Assembly: GCA_919902735.1 (NCBI GenBank)
Contig: CAKKRM010000124.1
Coordinates: 1-41,726 of the forward strand
Origin: Anaerolineales bacterium
GTDB lineage: Bacteria; Chloroflexota; Anaerolineae; Anaerolineales; Villigracilaceae
DNA: 41,726 nt
Direction: 5' to 3'
Part shown: positions 35,242 to 41,726 of the stretch, in pieces
Numbering within the stretch: position 1 is the stretch's first letter
How the letters are laid out: each line of letters begins with the position of its first letter
Position numbers and translations under genes: made by a program
Notes under the pieces: model-generated
Seen by the model: only the letters and a program-made list of their open reading frames with translations
Database searches by the model: none
Told to the model about the DNA's origin: nothing

Positions 35242-35340
35242 GGGTGCTCTCCTTTGGTTAACTAGGTTTTTTGAAGACGACAGGGTTGTTGATCTATTTA
35301 TCCATATAATCCATAAATCTCTCCTATCCATTTACAAAAC

Positions 35341-35369
35341 ATTATCTTTTAGTTACCAGAACACGACAA
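35341..35369 (-). promoter_or_regulatory. Possible secondary promoter for trpB2
   Basis: On the minus strand TTGTCG (35369-35364), 17 bases, then GATAAT (35346-35341), about 100 bases before the trpB2 ATG. Matches are 4/6 and 5/6, and there is no operator next to it. It is weaker than the promoter at 35820-35847 and could be chance. Confidence 0.35.
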
Positions 35370-35374
35370 CTTAT

Positions 35375-35733
35375 TTAATCCGAAGTGGATTCCCCCCGCC
35401 GTGTTGCATATTGGGCGGCAAATCTATCCAATTCGATTTGCTGACTCAACGCAAGTTCAATCAAGGTTTTGATGATCGAATACAAATAGGAGCCGAAATG
35501 GGAATTCGAGCGCGCCAATTCAATGGTTGTGTTGCGCATTTTTAGCGGTAACATCCCTGCCACATGAACAATTTCTTCTGGAAATAAATCTGGAAATGAT
35601 CTAGTACCTTTCCCCCCGCTTCACGACAACGCTTCACCGTCGGAAAATCGGTGTCTTCCACCAACTCCCGACATTCCGCGATGATTCCATCCAATGACTG
35701 ACCCTGCCACTTCTCGAATAATCGTAAAGTCAT
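35375..35733 (-). pseudogene. Decayed 5' fragment of a bzdN paralogue
   Basis: The start MTLRLFEKWQGQSL matches BzdN ([14 protein letters not shown]), with its GGAGGTTCTGC ribosome site intact. Homology continues through GGKVLDHFQIYF; there one base is missing from the TTTCC run and the frame shifts. It resumes in the next frame as AGMLPLKMRN...SHFGSYLYSIIKT...ELD, then degenerates near the codon for the first cluster Cys, C111, which is lost, and ends at a stop. About 120 of 388 codons remain, similar but clearly diverged from the intact gene, so the duplication is not recent. It lies between a conserved promoter/operator and trpB2, as a leftover leader. Confidence 0.88.
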
Positions 35734-35770
35734 GCAGAACCTCCAAATGTGAGGAAATTTAACGTCTGGA

Positions 35771-35819
35771 AAATATATCTCACTTTTGTAGCGCAATGTC
35801 AGAAGAGTGAGATATGTTT
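35771..35819 (-). promoter_or_regulatory. Second copy of the 14-bp inverted-repeat operator
   Basis: AAATATATCTCACT at 35771-35784 faces AGTGAGATATGTTT at 35806-35819 with the same 21-base spacer as at bzdN. One base differs in the left arm, and the right arm is identical to the bzdN operator. The spacer has diverged, so the arms look selected. Confidence 0.85.
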
Positions 35820-35847
35820 AGTATAAGACCTTTTTTGGATTTGTCAA
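35820..35847 (-). promoter_or_regulatory. Second copy of the bzdN-type promoter, reading toward trpB2
   Basis: TTGACA (35847-35842), 16 bases, TATACT (35825-35820) on the minus strand, abutting the operator exactly as at 17388-17415. With its own gene decayed, the first intact gene downstream is trpB2 at 35241. No strong terminator is seen in between. Confidence 0.8.
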
Positions 35848-35901
35848 CTTAAAATTTAACAGGGAGTCTTCTATGGCCCTTATTACGGATAAAGTCTATT
35901 C

Positions 35902-36011
35902 AGGACTTTCGCATGTCCTTCGGGAGTGCGGTGAGAATCTCTGATTTCGGGGTAGAGACCCTTCGCTAACGCTCAGGGTGACATGAAAAACCGAAATTGA
36001 GCGAAAGTCCT
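35902..36011. repeat. Palindromic element with 11-bp terminal inverted repeats
   Basis: AGGACTTTCGC (35902-35912) and GCGAAAGTCCT (36001-36011) are exact inverted ends. Inner pairs such as TGATTTCGG/CCGAAATTG add to it, and it includes a CTCAGGGTGAC piece shared with other repeats. It occupies most of the gap between the duplicated promoter and the lipoprotein gene. A 23-codon ORF at 35873-35944 on the plus strand, with AGGGAG before its ATG, runs into it; I do not recognise it and do not call it a gene. Confidence 0.6.
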
Positions 36012-36024
36012 ACTATTGTATAAT
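35997..36024 (+). promoter_or_regulatory. Likely promoter of the lipoprotein gene
   Basis: TTGAGC (35997-36002), 16 bases, TATAAT (36019-36024), about 30 bases before the ATG, with AGGAG in between. The -35 box is inside the end of the palindromic element. Confidence 0.5.
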
Positions 36025-36053
36025 GATGGAACATATTTTATAAAAGGAGAAAA

Positions 36054-36521
36054 ATGATGAAAAAGTATGGAGTTTTCCTTGCGATCCTGGCTTTGGTTTT
36101 TGCCTCGCTTGCCTGCCAGTCGGTGATGGGCGGCGGCAATGATGTTGACCAGATCGAAAGCCTGCCCACCGAAGTTAATACGGACGATCTTCCCACGGCC
36201 CCGCCTGGATCTTCGGACGATACCGGTTCCCCCTCTGGAGGTGATTCTGAATTCCCGATGCCTGACGATGCAAAGAATATCGTCAGCGTGGCTGGGACGG
36301 TGAATTACCAAACCAACCTAAGCCTGGAAGAAGCGATGGCTTTTTATCGCGATTATTACGGCAAGCAGGGCTTCACGGAGCGCGAGTTGTTGACCACCGT
36401 CACGGATGGCGTTTTCAGTTTTGTCTTTGACGGCGATGCAAGCGGAAAGGCCATTGTGATTCAAGGCGTTGACCTTGGCGACGGCAGTGTAAACGTGAAT
36501 ATTTCCCTCCAAGATATTTAA
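36054..36521 (+). CDS. Small secreted lipoprotein of unknown function
   Basis: A 155-residue protein with a lysine-start hydrophobic signal and lipobox FASLAC (Cys near residue 21), followed by a flexible acidic, Pro/Ser/Gly-rich linker to about residue 68. The folded part (FPMPDDAKNI...VNISLQDI) has LSLEEAMAFYRDYYGKQGF, a pattern seen in small extracytoplasmic proteins that resemble lipid- or polymer-binding domains. I do not recognise a specific function. It has its own promoter and a bidirectional terminator, and is not part of the catabolic block. Confidence 0.8.
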   Translation: MMKKYGVFLAILALVFASLACQSVMGGGNDVDQIESLPTEVNTDDLPTAPPGSSDDTGSPSGGDSEFPMPDDAKNIVSVAGTVNYQTNLSLEEAMAFYRDYYGKQGFTERELLTTVTDGVFSFVFDGDASGKAIVIQGVDLGDGSVNVNISLQDI

Positions 36522-36531
36522 CGGTTCCAAC

Positions 36532-36568
36532 AAAAAGAGCCGACGCCATCAAAGCGCCGGCTCTTTTT
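36532..36568. terminator. Bidirectional rho-independent terminator
   Basis: AAAAAGAGCCGACGC pairs with GCGCCGGCTCTTTTT around a seven-base loop, with one mismatch. It serves the convergent lipoprotein and pabB-pabC genes, and its right arm lies inside the last codons of the latter. Confidence 0.85.
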
Positions 36569-38309
36569 CTATTTCCACATCCACCCATTTTCTGAGGGAA
36601 TTGACCAGGAATATTTTTGAGCATTTGTACAACTCATCTTTGTGAATGATCCGTTCTTTAACCTGATTCGTTTCAAGCAGGTGCGCCCTGAATGTTCCAG
36701 CCAATAGACCGCAGGGGATGGGCGGTGTGAACAATTCTCCATTTATTTCAACCACCAGATTGCCAATTGTGAATTCGGTTAATTCATTCCTTTCGTTATA
36801 CAGTAAAACATCACTGTAAACTTGATAGACGATCAACGCATTATTGTAAACCTCACGCCGGGTCGTTTTGTGATATAGAAAAACTTCCCCTGAATTAACA
36901 GGCTCTTTTGCCAGACAAACTTTGTAGGGTCTTTTCCCAGACTGAAAACTTATCACTTCTTTGTCTAAACCGCCAAGCCTGCTCAACGAAACTTTAACCC
37001 TTTGCGGAGAAGTGAAGGCGCTGGCCAGTTCATCAAGGAACTCTTCCATTGATTCTCTTGAATACGGAAACCCAAAATACTCTGCCGAATCCCGCATTCG
37101 TTCGAGATGTTTCTCCAGCAGGAAATACCCATCCTGTGGAGTCCATAATAGGGTTTCAAAGAGGGAAAATTCACTTGGGCGTTCCGTCAACACACGAGAC
37201 TTGAGCAAAGCCTCGCTGTATTCATCCGCGCTGGTCGAGTCCCAGACGATTCCGCCGCCCACGCCGTATTCCGCCTGCTGTTTTGTTTTGTCAATCAACG
37301 CGGTACGGATGGCGACGTTGAATTGCGCTTTGCGGTTCGGGGAAATATATCCGATACTGCCTGTGTAAATCTTGCGCGGGGTTGTTTCCAGTTCTGCAAT
37401 GATTTTCATCGTGCTGACCTTGGGCGCCCCCGTGATGGACGCGCACGGAAACAACGCCGAAAATATTTCCGTCAGCGATGCGTTTGTCTTCGCCTGCACG
37501 GTGGAAGTCATTTGAAAAAGCGTTGGGTATTTTTCCACCGTGAACAAATCGGGGACTTGCACACTGCCAATTTCAGCAATTCGCCCAAGATCATTGCGAA
37601 CCATATCCACGATCATCACATTCTCGGCGCGGTTCTTAATTGAATTACGAAGCCACTCAGCTTGCTCCTGGTCTTCTGTGGTTGTTCTTCCGCGCTTTAC
37701 CGTCCCTTTCATGGGGCGGCTGAAAATTCTATCCCCGTCCAGTTTAAAAAATAATTCAGGCGAAGCCGAACAGACTTCCCAATCGCCGATGTCTAAAAAT
37801 GCCGCATATTTATTTTGCGATTTTGCAAGATGCAGGAACAACTGCCACCCCAGCGCATCCGTTTTTATCTGCGATTGATTGGAAGAGTCTGCTGACAACC
37901 GCATCGTGTAATTGACCTGGTAGGTCTGCCCCTGCGCAATCCACTCCTTCACGACTCGAATTGCGTTGTTGTAAATTTCCTTTTCAACATTGGGCTGCCA
38001 ATTCAAAGGCGCAAAACCTGCAAAGTCTTTAAAGACCTCGCAGGTTTCCAATACGCGCGGCGCATTATACAACCCAAACCATGCCAGTGGAAATCCCTCC
38101 GCCTTCACCACCTGCAAGGCATTATCAAACGCGGGCGCGGCCTCGTAGCTGACAAAACCAGCCGCGTGCCAGCCGTGTTTGGCAATCAGCCTTTCCACTT
38201 CCTCCAGGCTTTTGCGAACCTCGTTAATGTTCTCGGTTACAATCACGCGATGCGGATGGGTAAATTGCAGCCACGCATCACCGTTCTTCAGAATTACATC
38301 GCCAATCAA
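36549..38309 (-). CDS. pabB: Aminodeoxychorismate synthase component I fused to aminodeoxychorismate lyase (PabB-PabC)
   Basis: The first 390 or so residues are a chorismate-binding domain: GQTYQVNYT, SRPMKGTVKRG with the PabB-type Lys, NRAENVMIVDMVRNDLGRI, GAPKVSTMKII and YCG-like GVGGGIVWDS. The remaining 195 residues or so are a PLP fold-IV lyase: LFETLLW, the internal Lys in FLYHKTTRR, NELTEFTIGNLVVE and PCGLLAGTFR. The fusion makes 4-aminobenzoate for folate. The start is uncertain. TTG at 38309 after GAGGTTTCT is preferred; a TTG at 38339 would add ten residues and overlap the divergent gene. Confidence 0.88.
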   Translation of the reverse strand: MIGDVILKNGDAWLQFTHPHRVIVTENINEVRKSLEEVERLIAKHGWHAAGFVSYEAAPAFDNALQVVKAEGFPLAWFGLYNAPRVLETCEVFKDFAGFAPLNWQPNVEKEIYNNAIRVVKEWIAQGQTYQVNYTMRLSADSSNQSQIKTDALGWQLFLHLAKSQNKYAAFLDIGDWEVCSASPELFFKLDGDRIFSRPMKGTVKRGRTTTEDQEQAEWLRNSIKNRAENVMIVDMVRNDLGRIAEIGSVQVPDLFTVEKYPTLFQMTSTVQAKTNASLTEIFSALFPCASITGAPKVSTMKIIAELETTPRKIYTGSIGYISPNRKAQFNVAIRTALIDKTKQQAEYGVGGGIVWDSTSADEYSEALLKSRVLTERPSEFSLFETLLWTPQDGYFLLEKHLERMRDSAEYFGFPYSRESMEEFLDELASAFTSPQRVKVSLSRLGGLDKEVISFQSGKRPYKVCLAKEPVNSGEVFLYHKTTRREVYNNALIVYQVYSDVLLYNERNELTEFTIGNLVVEINGELFTPPIPCGLLAGTFRAHLLETNQVKERIIHKDELYKCSKIFLVNSLRKWVDVEIEKEPAL

Positions 38310-38320
38310 AGAAACCTCAC

Positions 38321-38710
38321 ATGAAAAAACTTTTTTCAATTGTACCGCGCTGGTTTCCCGCTCTGCTGGTCATGCTTGTTATTTTCGCCTTCTCTTCGCG
38401 CCCCAGCGAAGACCTCCCACACTTTTTTAGCTGGGATTACTTCATCAAAAAAGGCGCTCATGCCGTTGGGTATGGTTTGCTTGCCTTGTCCTACTTGCAC
38501 CTCTTCAACCGGAATAAAAAACAGTACTGGCCTGCCTGGCTGTTGGCGGTGTTGTATTCCGCCACCGATGAATTCCACCAGTCCTTTGTGCCTGGGCGTC
38601 ACGCAGCCCTCACCGACGTTTTGATTTTCGACAACCTCGGTGCGATCATCGCTCTCACAGCTCATTATTGGGCTTGTCATCCTGAGCGAAGCGAAGGATC
38701 TCGGACATAA
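38321..38710 (+). CDS. VanZ-like membrane protein
   Basis: A 129-residue protein with about four hydrophobic segments and the VanZ pattern: FAFSSRPSED, KGAHAVGYGLLALSY, LYSATDEFHQSFVPGRHAALTDVLIFDNLGAI. VanZ-like proteins are widespread and mostly of unknown role. The last 12 residues or so (HPERSEGSRT) are encoded by a dispersed repeat, so the native C-terminus was probably replaced or extended by its insertion. It is divergent from pabB-pabC with almost no gap. Confidence 0.82.
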   Translation: MKKLFSIVPRWFPALLVMLVIFAFSSRPSEDLPHFFSWDYFIKKGAHAVGYGLLALSYLHLFNRNKKQYWPAWLLAVLYSATDEFHQSFVPGRHAALTDVLIFDNLGAIIALTAHYWACHPERSEGSRT

Positions 38711-38744
38711 TTTTTTAGAGACTCTTCGCTACACTCAGAGTGAC
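38676..38744. repeat. GTCATCCTGAGCGAAGCGAAGG-type repeat
   Basis: The left part GTCATCCTGAGCGAAGCG faces CGCTACACTCAGAGTGAC on the right. It overlaps the 3' end of the VanZ-like gene and fills the gap to the amine oxidase gene. Related pieces lie at 35967-35983 and 41586-41668. Confidence 0.7.
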
Positions 38745-38758
38745 ACAAAGGAGAAACC

Positions 38759-40189
38759 ATGAAAAAGAAGATCAACCGACGTGACTTTTTACGCATCGCA
38801 TCCATTGGGACAGCTTCTGCCATTGCCTTATCTTGTGGATTCATCGAAGAGCCGCTTCCATTTCTGACCGAGGAGCCTGATACCATGCCAACTGACATTT
38901 CCCAACCCGATTCATCCGCCCGCGAAGCCGAAGTACTTGTCATCGGCGCGGGGATGTCTGGCCTTGCCGCCGCCCGCACCCTTGCGGACAAAGGCGTGAG
39001 CGTCATCGTCCTCGAAGCGCGAGACCGCATCGGTGGCCGCACATGGACAGACTCATCCCTTGGCATTCCGCTCGACCTCGGCGCATCCTGGATTCACGGA
39101 ATCAAAAATAACCCGATGACCGACCTCGCCAAACGCTTTGGCGCAAATACCATCCCAACGGATTACGAGAACGGCATTCTGTTTGACTCCGACGGAAGCG
39201 AAATATCAGACTCGGAGTATGCCGAGATCGAAGACCTGTTTGAATCTATCTATGAAGAAGTGGCGGCCATGCAGGAGGAGACAGACGACGACATGTCTCT
39301 CCAGCAAGCCTTCGATGAAGTTATTGCAGAGCGCAACCTTTCCAATGACGAACTGCGTAAACTTCAATTCTACGTTCATCAGGAAACTGCTTTGGAATAC
39401 GGCGCAGACCCAGCGGACTTGTCCCTTTGGGAGTGGGATCAGGATGAGATCTTCGGCGGCAAGGATGTGGTCTTTCCCAACGGCTACAGCCAGATCACGA
39501 ATGGACTCGCACAAAGATTGGACATCCGTTTGAACGAAAAAGTGACGCGCATCTCCCACGGCGCAGATGGCGTGGAAGTGGAAACTTCGTCAGGTGTGTT
39601 TGGCGGGGAAAAAGCTATCGTCACGCTTCCGCTTGGGGTGTTGAAGCAGGCGTCCGTTAAGTTTGAGCCGTCTCTTCCAGCGTCGAAACAATCCGCAATA
39701 GACCGACTCGCCATGGGCGTGTTGAATAAAGTTTATTTGAAATTCCCCAAAATTTTTTGGAATGAGGAGATCGAGAATTTTGGCTATCTTGGCGAAACGC
39801 TGGGCGAGTGGTCGGACTGGATGAGTTTTGTGCCGTACGTGGGCGCGCCCGTGCTGATGGCATTTCATGGCGGCGCGAAAGGTTTTGCAATTGAAGAACT
39901 TTCGGATGATGCGATCATTGCGGGTGCGATGAAGACGCTGCGCGTTATTTATGGCGATGCGATTCCCGAACCCGAAGGCTTTCTCATCACGCGCTGGGGC
40001 AAAGATCCGTTTGCGTTCGGCGCGTATTCGCACATCCCGCCCTTCGCCAGCGGTGACGATTACGACGCGCTCTTTGAGCCAGTGGATGATGTTCTGTATT
40101 TTGCGGGAGAGGCAACCTCACGCGAGTATCCCGCCACTCAACATGGCGCGTATCTGACTGGCGTTGCGGCGGCAGATGAAATTTTGTAG
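38759..40189 (+). CDS. Flavin-containing amine oxidase (MAO family), Tat-exported lipoprotein
   Basis: A 476-residue FAD enzyme. The N-terminus has the twin-arginine motif NRRDFLRIAS followed by a hydrophobic stretch and ALSC, so it is probably Tat-exported and lipid-anchored. VLVIGAGMSGLAAARTL is the Rossmann FAD motif. EARDRIGGRTWT, LDLGASWIHG and the C-terminal YFAGEATSREYPATQHGAYLTG are typical of monoamine and polyamine oxidases. The real acceptor and amine are unknown, and an oxygen-using oxidase would be odd in a strict anaerobe. A second in-frame start inside the gene is not needed; AGGAG precedes the ATG. Confidence 0.87.
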   Translation: MKKKINRRDFLRIASIGTASAIALSCGFIEEPLPFLTEEPDTMPTDISQPDSSAREAEVLVIGAGMSGLAAARTLADKGVSVIVLEARDRIGGRTWTDSSLGIPLDLGASWIHGIKNNPMTDLAKRFGANTIPTDYENGILFDSDGSEISDSEYAEIEDLFESIYEEVAAMQEETDDDMSLQQAFDEVIAERNLSNDELRKLQFYVHQETALEYGADPADLSLWEWDQDEIFGGKDVVFPNGYSQITNGLAQRLDIRLNEKVTRISHGADGVEVETSSGVFGGEKAIVTLPLGVLKQASVKFEPSLPASKQSAIDRLAMGVLNKVYLKFPKIFWNEEIENFGYLGETLGEWSDWMSFVPYVGAPVLMAFHGGAKGFAIEELSDDAIIAGAMKTLRVIYGDAIPEPEGFLITRWGKDPFAFGAYSHIPPFASGDDYDALFEPVDDVLYFAGEATSREYPATQHGAYLTGVAAADEIL

Positions 40190-40224
40190 GTCACGTTTTC
40201 AACGTGACAGATTTGCAAAACAAA

Positions 40225-40254
40225 AACGTGCGGGACAAAACTGTCCCGCACGTT
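40225..40254. terminator. Hairpin terminator between amine oxidase and scpA
   Basis: AACGTGCGGGACA pairs exactly with TGTCCCGCACGTT around a four-base loop, between two convergent genes. A second, smaller GTCACGTT/AACGTGAC hairpin precedes it at 40192-40208. T-runs are short, so efficiency is unclear. Confidence 0.7.
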
Positions 40255-40289
40255 ACTGATTACTGTCAACTGATCACTTTCCTCAGCGC

Positions 40290-41063
40290 TTACTCAAACT
40301 CGATCTCGATCTCTTCGTCGTCTTTCCAATCGCCCATTTTCTCGAATTCGATTTCTCCGAACAATTCATTTTGAACCGCGGTGATGTGATAGCGTTTAAT
40401 TAATTCGAGCATTGCCAAAAATGTCACTACAATTTCGATGCGGGTGGATTTGTCTGTAATCAATCCGCTGAAGGTCATGCGCTGGATGTGCTTCATCGTC
40501 TTGGTGATGTATTCGATCTTCTCGCGGATGGTCACACGCGGCGCGCTGATGATGACGCCGAGCGGCTTTTTATCTATGCCTTTGGAAAATCCTGACTCGG
40601 CGGCCGCGAGCAAACCTTCCAATGTTAAGTTTGAAAGATCAAGTTTGGCTTCCACTTTGGGCGGCGGCGCAACACGCAGATGGGTACGCAGGTTATTTTC
40701 CTGCCTCTCCACCAGCCAGCCCGCAATTTCCTTGTAGCGTTTGTAAAGTTTTAGCTGGTCAATTAATTCCGTGCCTGGGTCTTCTTCACCTGGTTCGCGC
40801 TCAGGCGGGCGCGGCAGCAACGCTTCCGATTTGATCTGCAACAGCTTCGCCGCAATGACAAGAAATGTTGAAATTTCATCAGGCATCAACTGTTCCAGCC
40901 CATGCAAATACGACAGGTACTGGTCTGTCACAGTTGCGAGCGAGATGGCGGTAATATCCAGTTCAGCATGTTCGATCAGGGTAAGCAAAAGATCAAGCGG
41001 CCCCTCGTACACCGAGGTCTGCACTTTATAACCGCCAATTTGATGTCCCAAAATGTTATCCAT
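40290..41063 (-). CDS. scpA: Segregation and condensation protein A
   Basis: A 257-residue kleisin. [35 protein letters not shown] is the conserved N-terminal SMC-binding region, [18 protein letters not shown] follows, and a winged-helix C-terminus has [15 protein letters not shown]. It joins SMC and ScpB in the condensin complex that compacts and separates the chromosome. The ATG at 41063 is chosen because a TATAAT box lies nine bases upstream; the longer frame would overlap moaC. Confidence 0.93.
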   Translation of the reverse strand: MDNILGHQIGGYKVQTSVYEGPLDLLLTLIEHAELDITAISLATVTDQYLSYLHGLEQLMPDEISTFLVIAAKLLQIKSEALLPRPPEREPGEEDPGTELIDQLKLYKRYKEIAGWLVERQENNLRTHLRVAPPPKVEAKLDLSNLTLEGLLAAAESGFSKGIDKKPLGVIISAPRVTIREKIEYITKTMKHIQRMTFSGLITDKSTRIEIVVTFLAMLELIKRYHITAVQNELFGEIEFEKMGDWKDDEEIEIEFE

Positions 41064-41072
41064 AGCGCGCGA

Positions 41073-41090
41073 ATTATACCAGTGTATAAT
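41073..41090. promoter_or_regulatory. Divergent, probably leaderless promoters of scpA and moaC
   Basis: TATAAT on the minus strand (41078-41073) is nine bases before the scpA ATG. TATAAT on the plus strand (41085-41090) is seven bases before the moaC ATG. With starts 6-8 bases past each box, both mRNAs would begin at or next to the start codon. Neither gene has a Shine-Dalgarno sequence. Confidence 0.7.
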
Positions 41091-41097
41091 CCCCGCC

Positions 41098-41574
41098 ATG
41101 TCGAAACTAACTCACATTGACGAACACGGTCAGGCCAACATGGTGGATGTTGGTCACAAGCCCGATACCGAGCGAACTGCCGTTGCGCGCGGCGAAGTTC
41201 ATATGAAAAAGGAGACATTGGATTTGATCCGTGCGGGGCAAATCAAAAAAGGCGATGTGTTAACCGTGGCGCAAATCGCGGGCATCACCGCCTCAAAACG
41301 GACCTCGGACCTGATTCCGTTATGTCATCCTCTGCCACTCTCGAAGATTGATGTGGCCCTTGCTCTCGACGATTCCCTGCCAGGCGTTGTCATCACCGCC
41401 ACCGTCAAAGTGACTGGCAAGACTGGCGTCGAAATGGAAGCGTTGATGGCTGTCTCTGTCGCTGCGCTGACGGTCTACGACATGGCAAAAGCCGTCGAAA
41501 AGACCATGAAGATTCAGAATATCCGCCTTGTGGAAAAACATGGCGGTCAATCTGGCGATGTGGTGAATGAATAA
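41098..41574 (+). CDS. moaC: Cyclic pyranopterin monophosphate synthase
   Basis: A 158-residue Moa[30 protein letters not shown] at the N-terminus, [20 protein letters not shown] with the active-site His, and [21 protein letters not shown]-(A)KA are all family signatures. It closes the pyranopterin ring in the second step of molybdenum/tungsten cofactor synthesis. This serves the molybdenum hydroxylase and AOR in the window, though no other moa gene is next to it. The start at 41098 is leaderless; a longer reading from 41053 is not supported. Confidence 0.94.
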   Translation: MSKLTHIDEHGQANMVDVGHKPDTERTAVARGEVHMKKETLDLIRAGQIKKGDVLTVAQIAGITASKRTSDLIPLCHPLPLSKIDVALALDDSLPGVVITATVKVTGKTGVEMEALMAVSVAALTVYDMAKAVEKTMKIQNIRLVEKHGGQSGDVVNE

Positions 41575-41585
41575 GCCGCGACCAT

Positions 41586-41668
41586 GTCACCCTGAGCGAT
41601 AGCGACACTTGCGCCGCGCGCCAGCGTCGCTTCGCTCACATCGTCCCGATATCCTTCGGGAGAATGAC
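41586..41668. repeat. GTCACCCTGAGCGATAGCGAC-type repeat
   Basis: It begins GTCACCCTGAGCGA, contains CGTCGCTTCGCTCAC, and ends CCTTCGGGAGAATGAC, the same family as 38676-38744. The rest of the window to 41726 has a GTCCCGAAGGTTTG piece shared with 2545-2594, and no gene. Confidence 0.65.
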
Positions 41669-41726
41669 ATCTTAACTGATGTTACGCACCGTCCCGAAGG
41701 TTTGACTGGAAAGCAAGCCTGAATTA

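Noticed and set aside
35242-35331. In-frame upstream extension of trpB2 containing two Trp codons, resembling a trp attenuator leader.
   Set aside because: There is no stop between it and trpB2, no ribosome site before its ATG, and no alternative terminator/antiterminator pairing that I could find.

Overview
The window most likely comes from a strictly anaerobic member of the Chloroflexota, probably Anaerolineae. This rests on three things. The proteins have Anaerolineae character: split B12 mutase, class I benzoyl-CoA reductase and several ferredoxin-dependent oxidoreductases. The intergenic gaps carry many dispersed palindromes of the kind common in those genomes. The moaC/scpA promoters look leaderless. 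No rRNA, tRNA, CRISPR array, phage or transposase gene was seen.

Almost all of 1-35241 is on the minus strand and reads as one catabolic region. It has three blocks, in order of transcription (right to left). (1) 35241-17516: trpB2, iorA/iorB, a three-subunit molybdenum hydroxylase, an aminotransferase, a VOC epimerase-like protein, a class III CoA-transferase, an acyl-CoA dehydrogenase, a two-subunit B12 mutase and hyuA/hyuB. This enzyme set matches the anaerobic indoleacetate pathway known from Azoarcus/Aromatoleum. The inferred route is tryptophan, indolepyruvate, indoleacetyl-CoA/indoleacetate, 2-oxo-indoleacetate, 2-aminophenylsuccinate and its CoA ester, 2-aminobenzylmalonyl-CoA, 2-aminocinnamoyl-CoA. 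(2) 17300-4962: a Bzd-type ATP-dependent benzoyl-CoA reductase (four subunits), a PaaX-type regulator, Oah, Dch and Had for the dearomatised ring, and MaoC, SDR, thiolase and thioesterase genes that could finish side-chain and ring beta-oxidation. (3) 4928-1: a second iorA/iorB pair, a DRE-TIM (isopropylmalate synthase-like) enzyme, a MoaD-like protein and a tungsten-type aldehyde:ferredoxin oxidoreductase cut by the window edge.

The strongest non-coding signal is a near-perfect promoter (TTGACA-16-TATACT) directly followed by a 14-bp inverted repeat with a 21-bp spacer, upstream of bzdN. The same module recurs at 35771-35847, in front of a frameshifted and truncated bzdN copy that lies upstream of trpB2. 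The gene copy has decayed while promoter and operator stayed intact. This suggests that a duplicated control region puts the indole-pathway operon and the benzoyl-CoA reductase operon under one repressor.

From 36054 onward the content is ordinary housekeeping: a lipoprotein, a PabB-PabC fusion, a VanZ-like protein, a Tat-type flavin amine oxidase, scpA and moaC.

All functions are inferred from motifs and context. Substrates of the B12 mutase, CoA-transferase, molybdenum hydroxylase and HyuAB are pathway inferences, not things the sequence proves.
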